This document shows positions 25,918 to 34,617 of a DNA stretch of 64,000 nt, in pieces. A program made the translations under genes and the position numbers. Origin of the DNA: Psychroserpens sp. Lineage in GTDB: Bacteria > Bacteroidota > Bacteroidia > Flavobacteriales > Flavobacteriaceae. The notes under the pieces were generated by a model that worked only from the letters and a program-made list of their open reading frames with translations, had not been told where the DNA came from and searched no databases. Positions within the stretch are counted from its first letter, which is position 1. Each line of letters opens with the position of its first letter. The DNA is taken from assembly GCA_017643165.1 (NCBI GenBank), contig JAEPNY010000001.1, forward strand, positions 682,001 to 746,000, written 5' to 3'.

Positions 25918-26202
25918 TTAAGCAAATCTAATGATTACGGTAATAATAGCCACAATGATAGTTGCTATAAGAACACCTTTTGCCTTCGCATCTTCATTTC
26001 GTTGTATAAATATGAAGAAGGCTAATATGTTTAAAATGGCGCCAATACTCATGAGTTTGGTAAAAAAACCATTACTGATGGCTATATCTAATGAATCAAT
26101 TATAGAATGACCTTTTCCGAAGATCAACAAGGTGAGCGTAAGTCCAATTAAGGCAGCCAATAAGCCAACAATAATTCCGAATAATGTCGGTTTATTCTTC
26201 AT
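25918..26202 (-). CDS. Small membrane protein between surE and lpxB
   Basis: This 94-aa protein has three hydrophobic segments (about 8-28, 48-66, 76-93) with short polar loops (FGKGHS, QRNEDAKAKG) and no signal peptide cleavage site. No function is recognised. It overlaps the end of surE by 11 bases and precedes lpxB by 2 bases, so it is part of the same operon. Its position in this cluster suggests a role in the envelope, but that is context only. Confidence 0.7.
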   Translation of the reverse strand: MKNKPTLFGIIVGLLAALIGLTLTLLIFGKGHSIIDSLDIAISNGFFTKLMSIGAILNILAFFIFIQRNEDAKAKGVLIATIIVAIITVIIRFA

Positions 26203-26971
26203 TGAAATTCCAAGTGTTTAATTGTTGTATACTATGGTGTGCTGTAAGATCAAACTGCACAGGAACTATTGAAACGTAACCATTCGCAAGTGCCCATTCA
26301 TCGGTATCTTCACCTTTATCAAGATTTACAAATTTCCCTGTTAGCCAATAATAATCTTTACCATACGGGTTTTGGCGTTTATCAAACTCTTCAACCCAGT
26401 TAGCTTTGGCTTGGCGACAAATTTTTATGCCTTTGATATCCTTTTTCTCTAGATTTGGAAAATTGACATTAAGGACCGTGCCAGGAGCAAGACCGTGTTT
26501 AAGTACGTTTTCGGTAATCGTTTTGACATAGGATTTACATGGTTCAAAATTGGCATTCCAATTGTAATCGCATAAGGAAAAGCCAATCGCAGGAATGCCT
26601 TCAATTCCCGCTTCAATTGCTGCACTCATTGTCCCAGAATAGATCACATTTATTGAGGCATTAGACCCGTGATTAATACCAGAAACACAAAGGTCTGGTC
26701 GTCGATCCAAAATTTCTCTGACGCCCAATTTTACACAGTCGGCTGGCGTACCAGAGCAACTATATTCGGCTTGAGTAGCCTCATCATCGTTAACTTTGTC
26801 TAAGTGTAATGTAGAATTCACAGTAATGGCATGTCCCATTCCACTTTGAGGGCTATCGGGAGCCACCACGACAACATCACCAATAATATTCATTACTTCT
26901 ATTAGGGATCTGACTCCTGGAGCTGTAATTCCATCATCATTTGTAACCAAAATTAATGGTCTTTTTGACAT
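26192..26971 (-). CDS. surE: 5'/3'-nucleotidase SurE
   Basis: SurE is a metal-dependent phosphatase that hydrolyses nucleoside 5'- and 3'-monophosphates and short polyphosphate and is linked to stationary-phase survival. The 259-aa length is usual. The N-terminal metal-binding motif VTNDDGI (residues 8-14), the APDSPQSGMGHAIT region, GTPADCVKLG and SGINHGSNAS followed by YSGTMSAAIEAG all match. It opens the run surE-small protein-lpxB. A perfect -7 box lies 26 bases before the ATG. Confidence 0.94.
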   Translation of the reverse strand: MSKRPLILVTNDDGITAPGVRSLIEVMNIIGDVVVVAPDSPQSGMGHAITVNSTLHLDKVNDDEATQAEYSCSGTPADCVKLGVREILDRRPDLCVSGINHGSNASINVIYSGTMSAAIEAGIEGIPAIGFSLCDYNWNANFEPCKSYVKTITENVLKHGLAPGTVLNVNFPNLEKKDIKGIKICRQAKANWVEEFDKRQNPYGKDYYWLTGKFVNLDKGEDTDEWALANGYVSIVPVQFDLTAHHSIQQLNTWNFNEE

Positions 26972-26996
26972 ATGCGTATCTCATTTTTGATATTTA

Positions 26997-27004
26997 CAAA
27001 AATA
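26997..27004 (-). promoter_or_regulatory. -7 element TATTTTTG of the surE-lpxB operon
   Basis: On the minus strand TATTTTTG fits TAnnTTTG exactly, about 26 bases before the surE start codon. The -33 region reads TTCA rather than TTTG. No other promoter-like sequence is seen before lpxB, so this probably drives the operon. Confidence 0.55.
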
Positions 27005-27179
27005 GGCAATCGGCCTTGAATATCCTATAAATAAGGGTTTAACAAAAAATTAGTAGCGCTCAATTTTAATGGCATGATTTTTTCAATTACTTTAGTAGAA
27101 ATTATAAAGTCAGCATTGTGAACATGACTAATGTTTAATAAATTGAGAAATGCGATTTATAACCCTAAAAATAACCGAT

Positions 27180-29345
27180 ATGATGAAGAGGAATTATAAA
27201 CTGTTGCTATTAGTTTTGCTATTAGCTTTTGCCTCATGCAGTTTTACGACGAAAAAATTTGAGGACCCAAATAAAGATAAGCTCCTAATGCAGATTGTTA
27301 CTTATGTTTTGGAGCAAGGTCATTTTAATCCACAAGACATAAATGACGACTTCTCAAAGCGTGTTTTTAACGACTATATTGAACAATTAGATCCGTTAAA
27401 GCGCTATTTCTATGCTTCTGACATAGAAGAGTTCAAGGCTTATGAAACGCAACTAGATGATCAGATAAAGGTGTATGATGTTTCGTTCTTTGATCTAACT
27501 TATGAGCGTTATGTGAAGCGATTAGAAGAATCTAAAGCGATTTACAAAGATATCTTGTCAGAACCATTCGACTATACGGTTTCAGAACAATTCTACACAG
27601 ACAACGATAAACTAGAATATGTAAGCTCTAAGAAAGAGCTGAAAGAACGCTGGAGAAAACAGTTGAAGTTTTCAACTATTTCTAACTATGATGATCTGAT
27701 CAGAGAGCGTGAGAATACTAAAAAACAAACGTTGACAAACAGTGATAATATCGAATCACTTGATACGTCAATTCTGGAGAAATCAGATACTGACCTTGAA
27801 ATTGAAGCTAGAGAAGCATCATTAGAGTATTTAAATGAATTATACGCGTACATCGATGACAGGGAACGCAAAGACTTGTTTTCCGTATACATGAATGCGA
27901 TCGTTGATGAGTTTGATCCGCATACGGATTATTACGCACCTGTTGACAAGGATCGTTTCAATCGCGATATGAAAGGAAATTTTGAAGGAATTGGTGCGCG
28001 TTTGCAAAAGAAAATGGATGCGATCGTTGTTAATGAAATCATCAGTGGAGGTCCAGCTTGGAGACAAAACGAATTGGAAGTTGGTGATCAAATTATGAAA
28101 GTGCGTCAGGCAGATGAAACAGAAGCCTTGAATATTGTCGGGATGAAACTCGATGATGCAATTGAGTTTATTAAAGGGCCGAAAGGAACTGAAGTAACGC
28201 TTACCTTGAAGAAGGTTGATGGAACAATCGAAGATATTACCATTACCAGAGATATTGTTGAGCTTGAAGAGACTTATGTGAAATCTTCAACCGTGATTAA
28301 AGATGGCAAAACATATGGCGTTATAAATCTTCCAAAATTTTATGTCGACTTTCAGGATTACAACAATCGCAATTGTGCGTCAGACATGAAAATTGAATTA
28401 GAACGATTAAAGGCACAAGGTGTTGAAGGGATTGTATTAGATCTCAGAAATAATGGTGGTGGGTCATTACCAGCTGTTGTGGATATGGGAGGGCTTTTTA
28501 TTGAAGAAGGACCTATCGTACAGGTTAAAGATGCAGCCGCGCCAAAAGAAGTGTATTCAGACAAGGACCCTTCAATAGTTTGGGATGGTCCATTGGTGAT
28601 TCTTGTTAATGAAGTTTCAGCATCAGCTTCAGAAATATTGGCTGCTGCGATGCAAGACTATAAAAGAGCAATAGTCATTGGAAGTAAGCAAACTTATGGT
28701 AAAGGAACTGTTCAAACATTCTTTGATCTGAATAGGATGGTACGAATGAATGATGATGATATGGGAGCTCTTAAATTTACAATTCAGAAATTCTATCGAA
28801 TTAATGGTGGCTCTACGCAGTTAGAAGGTGTGAAAAGTGATGTCGTCGTTCCAGACCGTTACAGTTATATAGATATTGGAGAGCGAGATCTTGAAAATCC
28901 ATTAGCTTGGTCCCAGATTGATCCAGTAGATTATACCTTATGGAATGGCTACTATGATTATGAAGCTACCATTGAAAAAAGTAATGCAAGAATGGCTGGA
29001 AGTGAGCAGTTGAAGCTCATTGATGAAAACGCAAAATGGGTGAAGAAAATGCGAGACAGAGAAGTCTATTCTTTGAATTATGATCAATACCGTTCGGCTT
29101 TAGAACAAAGCGAGGAGGAGGCAAAGCGATTTGATAAGCTTGGTGAATATAAAACCAACCTGACATTCGAGTCTTTGCCTTATGAGGTTCAATTGATGGA
29201 ACAAGACACTGTGCTTAAAGAAAAACGTAAGCGCTGGCATAAAAGTTTAAGTAAAGATGTATATATAGAGGAAGCTTTAAATGTATTGAATGATTTGAAA
29301 ATGACTTATGAAATTAAAAAAGTAGCTTCTTCAGTAAAGAACTAA
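27180..29345 (+). CDS. prc: Carboxy-terminal processing protease (Tsp/Prc, S41)
   Basis: The enzyme degrades or trims periplasmic proteins from their C-termini and in Gram-negatives acts on peptidoglycan hydrolases. I start it at 27180, where MMKRNYKLLLLVLLLAFASC gives a lipoprotein signal (Cys20 of this start). The 721-aa protein has the Tsp N-terminal helical domain, a PDZ domain (about 235-320), the S41 core and a C-terminal extension (DUF3340-like, about 560-700). The catalytic dyad is seen in VNEVSASASEILAAAMQDY (Ser) and TYGKGTVQ (Lys). The preceding ATG at 27150 would spoil the signal peptide. The ABC permease follows after one base. Confidence 0.92.
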   Translation: MMKRNYKLLLLVLLLAFASCSFTTKKFEDPNKDKLLMQIVTYVLEQGHFNPQDINDDFSKRVFNDYIEQLDPLKRYFYASDIEEFKAYETQLDDQIKVYDVSFFDLTYERYVKRLEESKAIYKDILSEPFDYTVSEQFYTDNDKLEYVSSKKELKERWRKQLKFSTISNYDDLIRERENTKKQTLTNSDNIESLDTSILEKSDTDLEIEAREASLEYLNELYAYIDDRERKDLFSVYMNAIVDEFDPHTDYYAPVDKDRFNRDMKGNFEGIGARLQKKMDAIVVNEIISGGPAWRQNELEVGDQIMKVRQADETEALNIVGMKLDDAIEFIKGPKGTEVTLTLKKVDGTIEDITITRDIVELEETYVKSSTVIKDGKTYGVINLPKFYVDFQDYNNRNCASDMKIELERLKAQGVEGIVLDLRNNGGGSLPAVVDMGGLFIEEGPIVQVKDAAAPKEVYSDKDPSIVWDGPLVILVNEVSASASEILAAAMQDYKRAIVIGSKQTYGKGTVQTFFDLNRMVRMNDDDMGALKFTIQKFYRINGGSTQLEGVKSDVVVPDRYSYIDIGERDLENPLAWSQIDPVDYTLWNGYYDYEATIEKSNARMAGSEQLKLIDENAKWVKKMRDREVYSLNYDQYRSALEQSEEEAKRFDKLGEYKTNLTFESLPYEVQLMEQDTVLKEKRKRWHKSLSKDVYIEEALNVLNDLKMTYEIKKVASSVKN

Positions 29346-29346
29346 A

Positions 29347-30441
29347 ATGAGTAATACAAAAGACTCGTTAACATATGTGGCGCTCCGAAAGTTTAAAAAG
29401 AACTTTTGGGGCGTTTTAAGTTTTTGGGTGATCGTTTTTATTGGCTTAATATCATTAAGCGCCTACGTTATTGCACCAGATGATTCCCAGAATGCGAATC
29501 AAATGCACCTATCAATTCATTCACAGCGGCCAGGATTTGAAGTTCAAATGCTTCAAATTCCATCTAATGAAAATCAAGATCAAAGTTTGATCTCAAAATG
29601 GTTGTTTGGTAATAAAAATGCTGATATTGAAATACCGATTTCTGAATATTCAGTTCAAAATGAGTATTTGATTTACACAGAATATGCTAGTGATGGATTA
29701 AAAGGAGAAGAAAAATCAGTTAACCTTGATAGGTTTCCTAACAAAGATTACAGGTCGCACATACAAACTAAATCGTTTTTGTTCGGAACGGATAAATATG
29801 GAAGAGACCTATTAAGTCGAATTTTGGTGGGATCTAGGATTTCATTTTCTATAGGCTTCGTCGCAGTTTTGATTTCATTGGTAATCGGCATATTTATGGG
29901 AAGTGTGGCAGGCTATTATCGTGGTCGTATTGATAATATAATAATGTGGATAATAAATGTGACATGGTCGATTCCTACCTTACTTCTAGTAATTGCAATT
30001 ACATTAGCCCTAGATAAGGGGTTTTGGCAAGTTTTTATTGCTGTTGGATTAACAATGTGGGTTGAGGTAGCAAGAGTGGTGCGAGGTCAAATTATAAGCA
30101 CAAAAGAAATGCAATACGTTACGGCGGCAAGAGCTTTAGGGTTTAATGATTTCCGTATTATAACTAAACATATTTTACCAAATATATTAGCGCCTATTAT
30201 TGTGATATCAGCAGCTAATTTTGCAGCGGCGATTCTCATTGAAAGTGGATTGAGTTTCTTAGGAATCGGAGCACAACCTCCTATGGCAAGTTGGGGCGCA
30301 ATGATTAAAGACCACTATAATTATATTATTCTTGGAAAGCCCTATTTAGCCTTGATTCCGGGAATCTGTATCATGATTTTAGTCATGGCATTCATGTTAA
30401 TTGGAAATGCGCTGAGAGATGCGTTAGATGTTAAAACTTAA
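29347..30441 (+). CDS. ABC transporter permease, DppC/OppC type
   Basis: The 364-aa protein is an inner-membrane subunit of a peptide/nickel-type importer. It has an N-terminal membrane segment (about 20-40), a periplasmic insert (about 45-135) and five further segments. The loop TAARALGFNDFRIITKHILPN, contacting the ATPase, is the EAA motif of this family, and AILIESGLSFLGIGAQPP is the OppC signature. It follows prc by one base and should be co-transcribed. No partner permease, ATPase or binding protein is in the window, so they must be encoded elsewhere. Its end overlaps the converging sulfotransferase gene by 4 bases. Confidence 0.88.
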   Translation: MSNTKDSLTYVALRKFKKNFWGVLSFWVIVFIGLISLSAYVIAPDDSQNANQMHLSIHSQRPGFEVQMLQIPSNENQDQSLISKWLFGNKNADIEIPISEYSVQNEYLIYTEYASDGLKGEEKSVNLDRFPNKDYRSHIQTKSFLFGTDKYGRDLLSRILVGSRISFSIGFVAVLISLVIGIFMGSVAGYYRGRIDNIIMWIINVTWSIPTLLLVIAITLALDKGFWQVFIAVGLTMWVEVARVVRGQIISTKEMQYVTAARALGFNDFRIITKHILPNILAPIIVISAANFAAAILIESGLSFLGIGAQPPMASWGAMIKDHYNYIILGKPYLALIPGICIMILVMAFMLIGNALRDALDVKT

Positions 30442-31241
30442 ATTTTCCAATGGTCTAAATTCTTGCCTGTAAGACCTTCTATAGCCTTTATTTCATCTAC
30501 CAATTCGTTAAGGATATAGGATCTTGTATCGATTGAAATGATAGGCTTGTCATCTAAGAACTCCTTATTGAAATAGTTTTTAGCAATCAGCCCAAGTTTT
30601 TTTAATTTAGTCCAAAATGTTTTAGGATCATCGTATTTGTAATGAAGAACTCGTCGATCGAAACTTTTATTCTGATTAATAACTTTTGAATCAATCTTAA
30701 CCTTATCAATGTTTAGAAAGTTACAGACAATATCGGTTGTCTTTTGTGGATAAGATATAAAATCTTCAAAAAATAGCAATAGTACGTTGTTTCTGCCAAA
30801 TTTTGAAATGTAGGGATCGATTTGATGGAAATACCGTGTTGTGTCAATATAATTAGAGTTGGATTTAACCAGAGCATCTAAATCCTTAGAAGTCTCGTAG
30901 CCTCGATTGTATAAATGAATGAATTGAGAAATAATGCGATCTATTGGATGTCGCATGATATAAATTAGCTTTATGTCAGCATTATATTCATATATATCCT
31001 CGCAAATATTAGGATTAAATAATGGTCGTTTGGTGTAATTAGTAGATCCTTCGCCGTATAATTTCGCTTTTCTCTTAAAGTTTGAATGGTATTTCTTTAA
31101 ATTGTTACGCCAGTCAGGTTGGCTAAAAAATTGAGGTTCTTTTAAGTGACTAAAACAGATATCTGGATGACGAGATAAGATCTCACTAAGACTTGTAGTG
31201 GCCGATTTTGCTGCTCCTATGATTAGAAAGTTAACTTTCAA
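30438..31241 (-). CDS. PAPS-dependent sulfotransferase
   Basis: The 267-aa protein has both cofactor sites of the sulfotransferase fold: the 5'-phosphosulfate loop FLIIGAAKSATTSL (residues 5-18) and the 3'-phosphate site YIMRHPIDRIISQF (about 93-106). The early EPQFFSQ segment resembles heparan-sulfate-type sulfotransferases. It would move sulfate from PAPS to a hydroxyl or amine, perhaps on a surface glycan or lipid, and the acceptor is unknown. No PAPS synthesis genes are nearby. It lies 10 bases after engB on the same strand, an unusual partner, which hints at acquisition. Confidence 0.82.
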   Translation of the reverse strand: MKVNFLIIGAAKSATTSLSEILSRHPDICFSHLKEPQFFSQPDWRNNLKKYHSNFKRKAKLYGEGSTNYTKRPLFNPNICEDIYEYNADIKLIYIMRHPIDRIISQFIHLYNRGYETSKDLDALVKSNSNYIDTTRYFHQIDPYISKFGRNNVLLLFFEDFISYPQKTTDIVCNFLNIDKVKIDSKVINQNKSFDRRVLHYKYDDPKTFWTKLKKLGLIAKNYFNKEFLDDKPIISIDTRSYILNELVDEIKAIEGLTGKNLDHWKI

Positions 31242-31251
31242 TTTTTCAGTG

Positions 31252-31860
31252 TTATCTCAATGCTTCAATTTCAGCATTTGTATTAGAAATAAAGTCCAAT
31301 ACCTCGTCTCTTCCAATAGCTTTAGAGGATGATGTAATGAAGTAATTCGGTGTTTCCTCCCATGTCTTTAAAAGTTCTTGACAATAGTGGTCAACGTTAC
31401 GTTCTATGACTTTTGGTTTTAATTTATCGGCCTTCGTGAAAATTATGGAAAACGGAATCTGATTGATGCCTAAGTATTCCATAAATTCAAGGTCAATTGG
31501 TTGCGGTTCGTGACGTATGTCTACCAATACAAATGCAGATATTAGTTCTTGTCTCTTTTCGAAATAATTGGTAATAAATTTTTGAAATTTCTTTTTAGCA
31601 GTTTTAGATACACGAGCATAACCATAACCAGGTAAATCTACTAAGTACCACTGGTTATTTATTATAAAATGATTAATCAGCTGGGTCTTTCCTGGTTTAC
31701 CTGAAGTTTTAGCAAGGTTTTTATGATTTGTGAGCATATTAATCAATGACGATTTACCAACATTACTTCGACCAATAAATGCGTATTCTGGTAAACGATG
31801 TTGTGGACATTTCGCCACATCAGAATTGCTCATTACGAACTCTGCAGTTTTTATAACCAT
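31252..31860 (-). CDS. engB: Ribosome biogenesis GTP-binding protein EngB (YsxC/YihA)
   Basis: This essential GTPase helps mature the large ribosomal subunit. The 202-aa length is typical. The G motifs are visible: G1 GRSNVGKSS (about residues 29-37), G2 with SGKPGKTQ, G3 DLPGYG (about 75-80), G4 TKADK (about 140-144) and G5 SSSKAIG (about 175). No signal or membrane segment is present. It sits between the sulfotransferase and the alpha/beta hydrolase, 27 bases behind the hydrolase, and is probably transcribed from the hydrolase promoter. Confidence 0.95.
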   Translation of the reverse strand: MVIKTAEFVMSNSDVAKCPQHRLPEYAFIGRSNVGKSSLINMLTNHKNLAKTSGKPGKTQLINHFIINNQWYLVDLPGYGYARVSKTAKKKFQKFITNYFEKRQELISAFVLVDIRHEPQPIDLEFMEYLGINQIPFSIIFTKADKLKPKVIERNVDHYCQELLKTWEETPNYFITSSSKAIGRDEVLDFISNTNAEIEALR

Positions 31861-31887
31861 AACAGTTCTATTTCAAGAAATTGTATT

Positions 31888-32652
31888 CTATAAGTTTTTG
31901 TCTGTAAGCCACTTGTGGAGAATTTGATTAAATTCTTCAGGATGCTCCATCATAGCTGCGTGCCCACATTTATCTATCCAAAACAAATCTGAATTTGGAA
32001 GTAATTGATTAAATTCAATGGCGACCTCAGGTGGTGTAACGGTATCATTTTTTCCCCAAATGATGCAAACAGGTAAAATTAATTTAGGTAAATCTTTTCC
32101 CATGTTGTGACGAATTGCACTTTTAGCAATAGCCAAGGTCTTTACAAGTTTATTTCGGTCATTAACGGTTTCATAAACCTCATCAACGATTTCTTTAGTC
32201 GCAACTGCAGGATCGTAAAATACTTCCTGAGCTTTCTTTTTAATGACTTCGTAATCTCCACGTTTTGTATATCCACCTCCCATAGCACTTTCATATAGTC
32301 CAGAACTACCTGTTATTATCAGTGCTTTTACTTTCTCAGGAAATAACTTTGTATGGTATAAACCAATATGACCACCTAATGAATTTCCTAATAGAATAAC
32401 TTCATCAAATCCTTTGAACTCAATAAAATCATGAAGGTATTTTGCAAAACTTTTGACATTAGTTTTGAGTAATGACATCGTGTAGATGGGTAGTTCAGGA
32501 ATAAGAACCTTATAGCCATTTTTACTAAAAAAGTCAGTAACCGCATCAAAATTACTTAAGCCGCCCATTAACCCATGAAGCACAATGATAGGTGTGCCTT
32601 CTCCAACTTCAATATAACTGTAATCTTTCTCTTTCTTTAACAGATGCGCCAT
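31888..32652 (-). CDS. Alpha/beta hydrolase
   Basis: The 254-aa enzyme has the complete triad of the fold: oxyanion strand VLHGLMGG (about 24-31), nucleophile in LGNSLGGH, Asp in WGKNDTVTP and His in KCGHAAMMEHPEEF. Substrate is unknown, and esterases and C-C hydrolases share these features. I start it at 32652 (MAHLLKKEKDYSYI) rather than 32682, because a perfect -7 box at 32680-32687 puts the transcript start downstream of the earlier ATG. It heads the hydrolase-engB-sulfotransferase run and is divergent from the dcw cluster. Confidence 0.85.
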   Translation of the reverse strand: MAHLLKKEKDYSYIEVGEGTPIIVLHGLMGGLSNFDAVTDFFSKNGYKVLIPELPIYTMSLLKTNVKSFAKYLHDFIEFKGFDEVILLGNSLGGHIGLYHTKLFPEKVKALIITGSSGLYESAMGGGYTKRGDYEVIKKKAQEVFYDPAVATKEIVDEVYETVNDRNKLVKTLAIAKSAIRHNMGKDLPKLILPVCIIWGKNDTVTPPEVAIEFNQLLPNSDLFWIDKCGHAAMMEHPEEFNQILHKWLTDKNL

Positions 32653-32679
32653 GTAATAGTTAGTCGTTTTGGTCAAAAA

Positions 32680-32687
32680 CAAATATA
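32680..32687 (-). promoter_or_regulatory. -7 element TATATTTG of the hydrolase-engB operon
   Basis: On the minus strand TATATTTG matches TAnnTTTG exactly. Transcription would begin near 32674, about 22 bases before the chosen ATG at 32652. The -33 region contains TTTT. Confidence 0.6.
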
Positions 32688-32870
32688 GGTATTTCCATTA
32701 AAACTATGATATTTTATTTATAAGGGTCTTCGAAAGTTCTATCCGAGATGTTAACAATGAAAATGGGACTTTAACATTATTGATTAGTGTGCTGATATTA
32801 AGAGATTTAAGATAGCTAAATGCCACTCAAAAGTTGGTTTTTAAGGAACGGATATCAATTTTATCAACAA

Positions 32871-32900
32871 AAGTGGGTGGAAGTGGTAAAATGTGGTAAA
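32871..32900 (+). promoter_or_regulatory. MraZ operator: three direct 10-bp repeats
   Basis: Three consecutive 10-mers, AAGTGGGTGG, AAGTGGTAAA and ATGTGGTAAA, put GTGG at 32873, 32883 and 32893, exactly 10 bases apart. MraZ of Escherichia coli and of mycoplasmas is known to bind three or more short GTG-containing direct repeats with this one-turn spacing upstream of mraZ. The repeats end 8 bases before a perfect -7 element, over the -33 region, so binding would directly affect RNA polymerase. Confidence 0.75.
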
Positions 32901-32908
32901 TTTTTCAA

Positions 32909-32916
32909 TATATTTG
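32909..32916 (+). promoter_or_regulatory. -7 element TATATTTG of the dcw cluster
   Basis: TATATTTG matches TAnnTTTG exactly. A transcript start near 32922 leaves about 28 bases before the TTG at 32950 and excludes the GTG at 32893 as start of mraZ. No TTTG stands at -33. The MraZ-like repeats occupy that place. Confidence 0.65.
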
Positions 32917-32949
32917 AAACTTAATCGTTCAATTTCTAAATCAATCATT

Positions 32950-33417
32950 TTGAACCCCTTGATTGGAACATATGAGTGTAAAGTTGATGCTAAAGGCAGG
33001 TTAATGCTGCCAGCGGCAATCAAAAAGCAGTTGCATCCTGTTTTGCAAAATGGGTTTGTGCTGAAACGCGCTGTGTTTCAACCTTGTCTTGAATTATATC
33101 CCATGAGTGAGTGGGAAGTCTTAATGAAGCGTGTTAACAAGCTTAACCGTTTCAAAAAGAAGAACAATGATTTTATTCGTCGGTTCACAGCAGGATTAAA
33201 AATGGTTGAGGTTGATGCCGCAGGAAGATTACTAATTCCAAAAGATCTAGTGGTCTTTTCTGGAATCACGAAGGAGATCGTTGTGGCTTCAGCAATTAAC
33301 ATCATTGAAATCTGGGATAAGGAAAATTATGAGAAAGCAATTGATGATGCTACTGGTGATTTTGCTGATCTAGCTGAAGAAGTGATGGGACAAGATGATG
33401 ATGATGGAATATCATAA
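32950..33417 (+). CDS. mraZ: Transcriptional regulator MraZ
   Basis: MraZ is an AbrB-fold DNA-binding protein that controls the division and cell wall cluster it heads. From the TTG at 32950 the product is 155 aa and starts NPLIGTYECKVDAKGRLMLPAAIKKQL, the first SpoVT-AbrB domain. A second (ADAAGRLLIPKDL, about 75-120) follows. The family start motif begins immediately before IGTYECKVDAKGR, and no ATG is available, so TTG is the best start. The alternative GTG at 32893 lies within the operator and upstream of the -7 box. A C-terminal acidic tail (GQDDDDG) overlaps rsmH. Confidence 0.88.
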   Translation: MNPLIGTYECKVDAKGRLMLPAAIKKQLHPVLQNGFVLKRAVFQPCLELYPMSEWEVLMKRVNKLNRFKKKNNDFIRRFTAGLKMVEVDAAGRLLIPKDLVVFSGITKEIVVASAINIIEIWDKENYEKAIDDATGDFADLAEEVMGQDDDDGIS

Positions 33418-34300
33418 TCCCGTATTACTAAAAGAAACAGTAGATGGTTTAAATATTAAACCAGATGGAGTCTATGTGGATGTGACATTTGGTGGTGGAG
33501 GCCATAGCAAAGAAATATTAAAACGATTGGGTTCGGAAGGCAAGTTGTTTGCCTTCGATCAAGATAAAGACGCTCTTTTAAATACTATTGATGATGAGCG
33601 TTTCACGTTGATTAATGAAAATTTTAGATATGTGAAACGTTTTCTAAGATTCTATGGAATAAAACAAGTCGATGGCATTTTGGCAGATTTCGGAGTTTCG
33701 TCACATCAGTTTGATGTACCAGATCGCGGCTTTTCAACACGCTTTGATGCTGATTTAGATATGCGAATGAATCAGGATGATCAATTATCTGCATATCATG
33801 TGATAAATGACTATGAAGAGGAACAGATTCGACAGGTTTTGTTTCAGTATGGTGAACTAAGACAAGCACCTGCAATGGCGAGAGTTATTGTCGAATCACG
33901 ACATAGTGATGAGATCAAAACGAGTCAGCAGTTAAAATCTGTATTGAAACGCTTTTTAAACCATAGGAAGGAGAACAAAGTTTTAGCGCAGATTTATCAG
34001 GCGATTCGAATAGAAGTGAATCAAGAGATTGAGGCGTTGAAAGCGTTTTTGGAACAAACCACAGAAATGGTTGTGCAAGGCGGTCGCTTGAGTCTTATTT
34101 CATATCATTCATTAGAAGATCGCTTGGTAAAGCGATTCATTCGAAACGGAATGTTTGAAGGAGAACCTGAGCGCGATGTATTTGGAAATTTCGAAGTGCC
34201 ATTCAAAAAGGTAGGAGGATTAATCGTTCCATCGGCAGAAGAAATAGCTCAAAATAATAGAGCACGAAGTGCAAAACTTAGAGTAGCTGAAAAACTATGA
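33401..34300 (+). CDS. rsmH: 16S rRNA (cytosine-1402-N4)-methyltransferase
   Basis: RsmH (MraW) methylates N4 of C1402 in the 16S rRNA decoding centre using S-adenosylmethionine. The product of about 299 aa has the MraW motifs YHNPVLLKETVDGL, the SAM loop DVTFGGGGHSKEIL, GILADFGVSSHQFD, and the C-terminal SYHSLEDRLVKRF and NNRARSAKLR. Four ATG codons in a row (33395-33406) make the start uncertain; I chose 33401 to align the family form Met-x-EYHNP. It overlaps the mraZ end by 17 bases and ftsL by 4, a coupled arrangement. Confidence 0.93.
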   Translation: MMEYHNPVLLKETVDGLNIKPDGVYVDVTFGGGGHSKEILKRLGSEGKLFAFDQDKDALLNTIDDERFTLINENFRYVKRFLRFYGIKQVDGILADFGVSSHQFDVPDRGFSTRFDADLDMRMNQDDQLSAYHVINDYEEEQIRQVLFQYGELRQAPAMARVIVESRHSDEIKTSQQLKSVLKRFLNHRKENKVLAQIYQAIRIEVNQEIEALKAFLEQTTEMVVQGGRLSLISYHSLEDRLVKRFIRNGMFEGEPERDVFGNFEVPFKKVGGLIVPSAEEIAQNNRARSAKLRVAEKL

Positions 34301-34614
34301 AAAAAAGTATTTACAGCATTTTAAAAGGAAAGTTCTTAGTCAGTGATGACGCCTTTAAAAATTGGCGCATTATCATCTTCATTTCTGTATTGGCAATTAT
34401 CATGATTGCTAGTTCGCATAGTGCAGATCAAAAGGTCTACGAGATTGCAAGATTAAAGAATGAAGCCAAAGAATACCGATCTGCGTTCGTTGATGGTCGT
34501 AAGAAGCTGATGCGATTGAAGATGGAATCATCAATAATTAAAAAAGTAGAAGAGAAGGGAATCCAGATATCAGAGATTCCGCCGAAAAAAATAAAAGTAA
34601 AATCACAAAACTGA
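34297..34614 (+). CDS. ftsL: FtsL-like division protein
   Basis: The 105-aa protein has a short cytoplasmic N-terminus, one membrane segment (about residues 27-43, IIFISVLAIIMIASS) and a predicted periplasmic coiled coil (about 50-90). This is the layout of FtsL, which links FtsQ and FtsB to the septal synthase FtsWI. Sequence identity with known FtsL is low, as usual, so position between rsmH and ftsI is the main evidence. It overlaps rsmH by 4 bases and ends 3 bases before the ftsI GTG. Confidence 0.8.
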   Translation: MKKSIYSILKGKFLVSDDAFKNWRIIIFISVLAIIMIASSHSADQKVYEIARLKNEAKEYRSAFVDGRKKLMRLKMESSIIKKVEEKGIQISEIPPKKIKVKSQN

Positions 34615-34617
34615 TAA

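Noticed and set aside
32893-32949. GTG start of mraZ
   Set aside because: It lies in the operator repeats and upstream of the -7 element. The family N-terminus begins at 32950.
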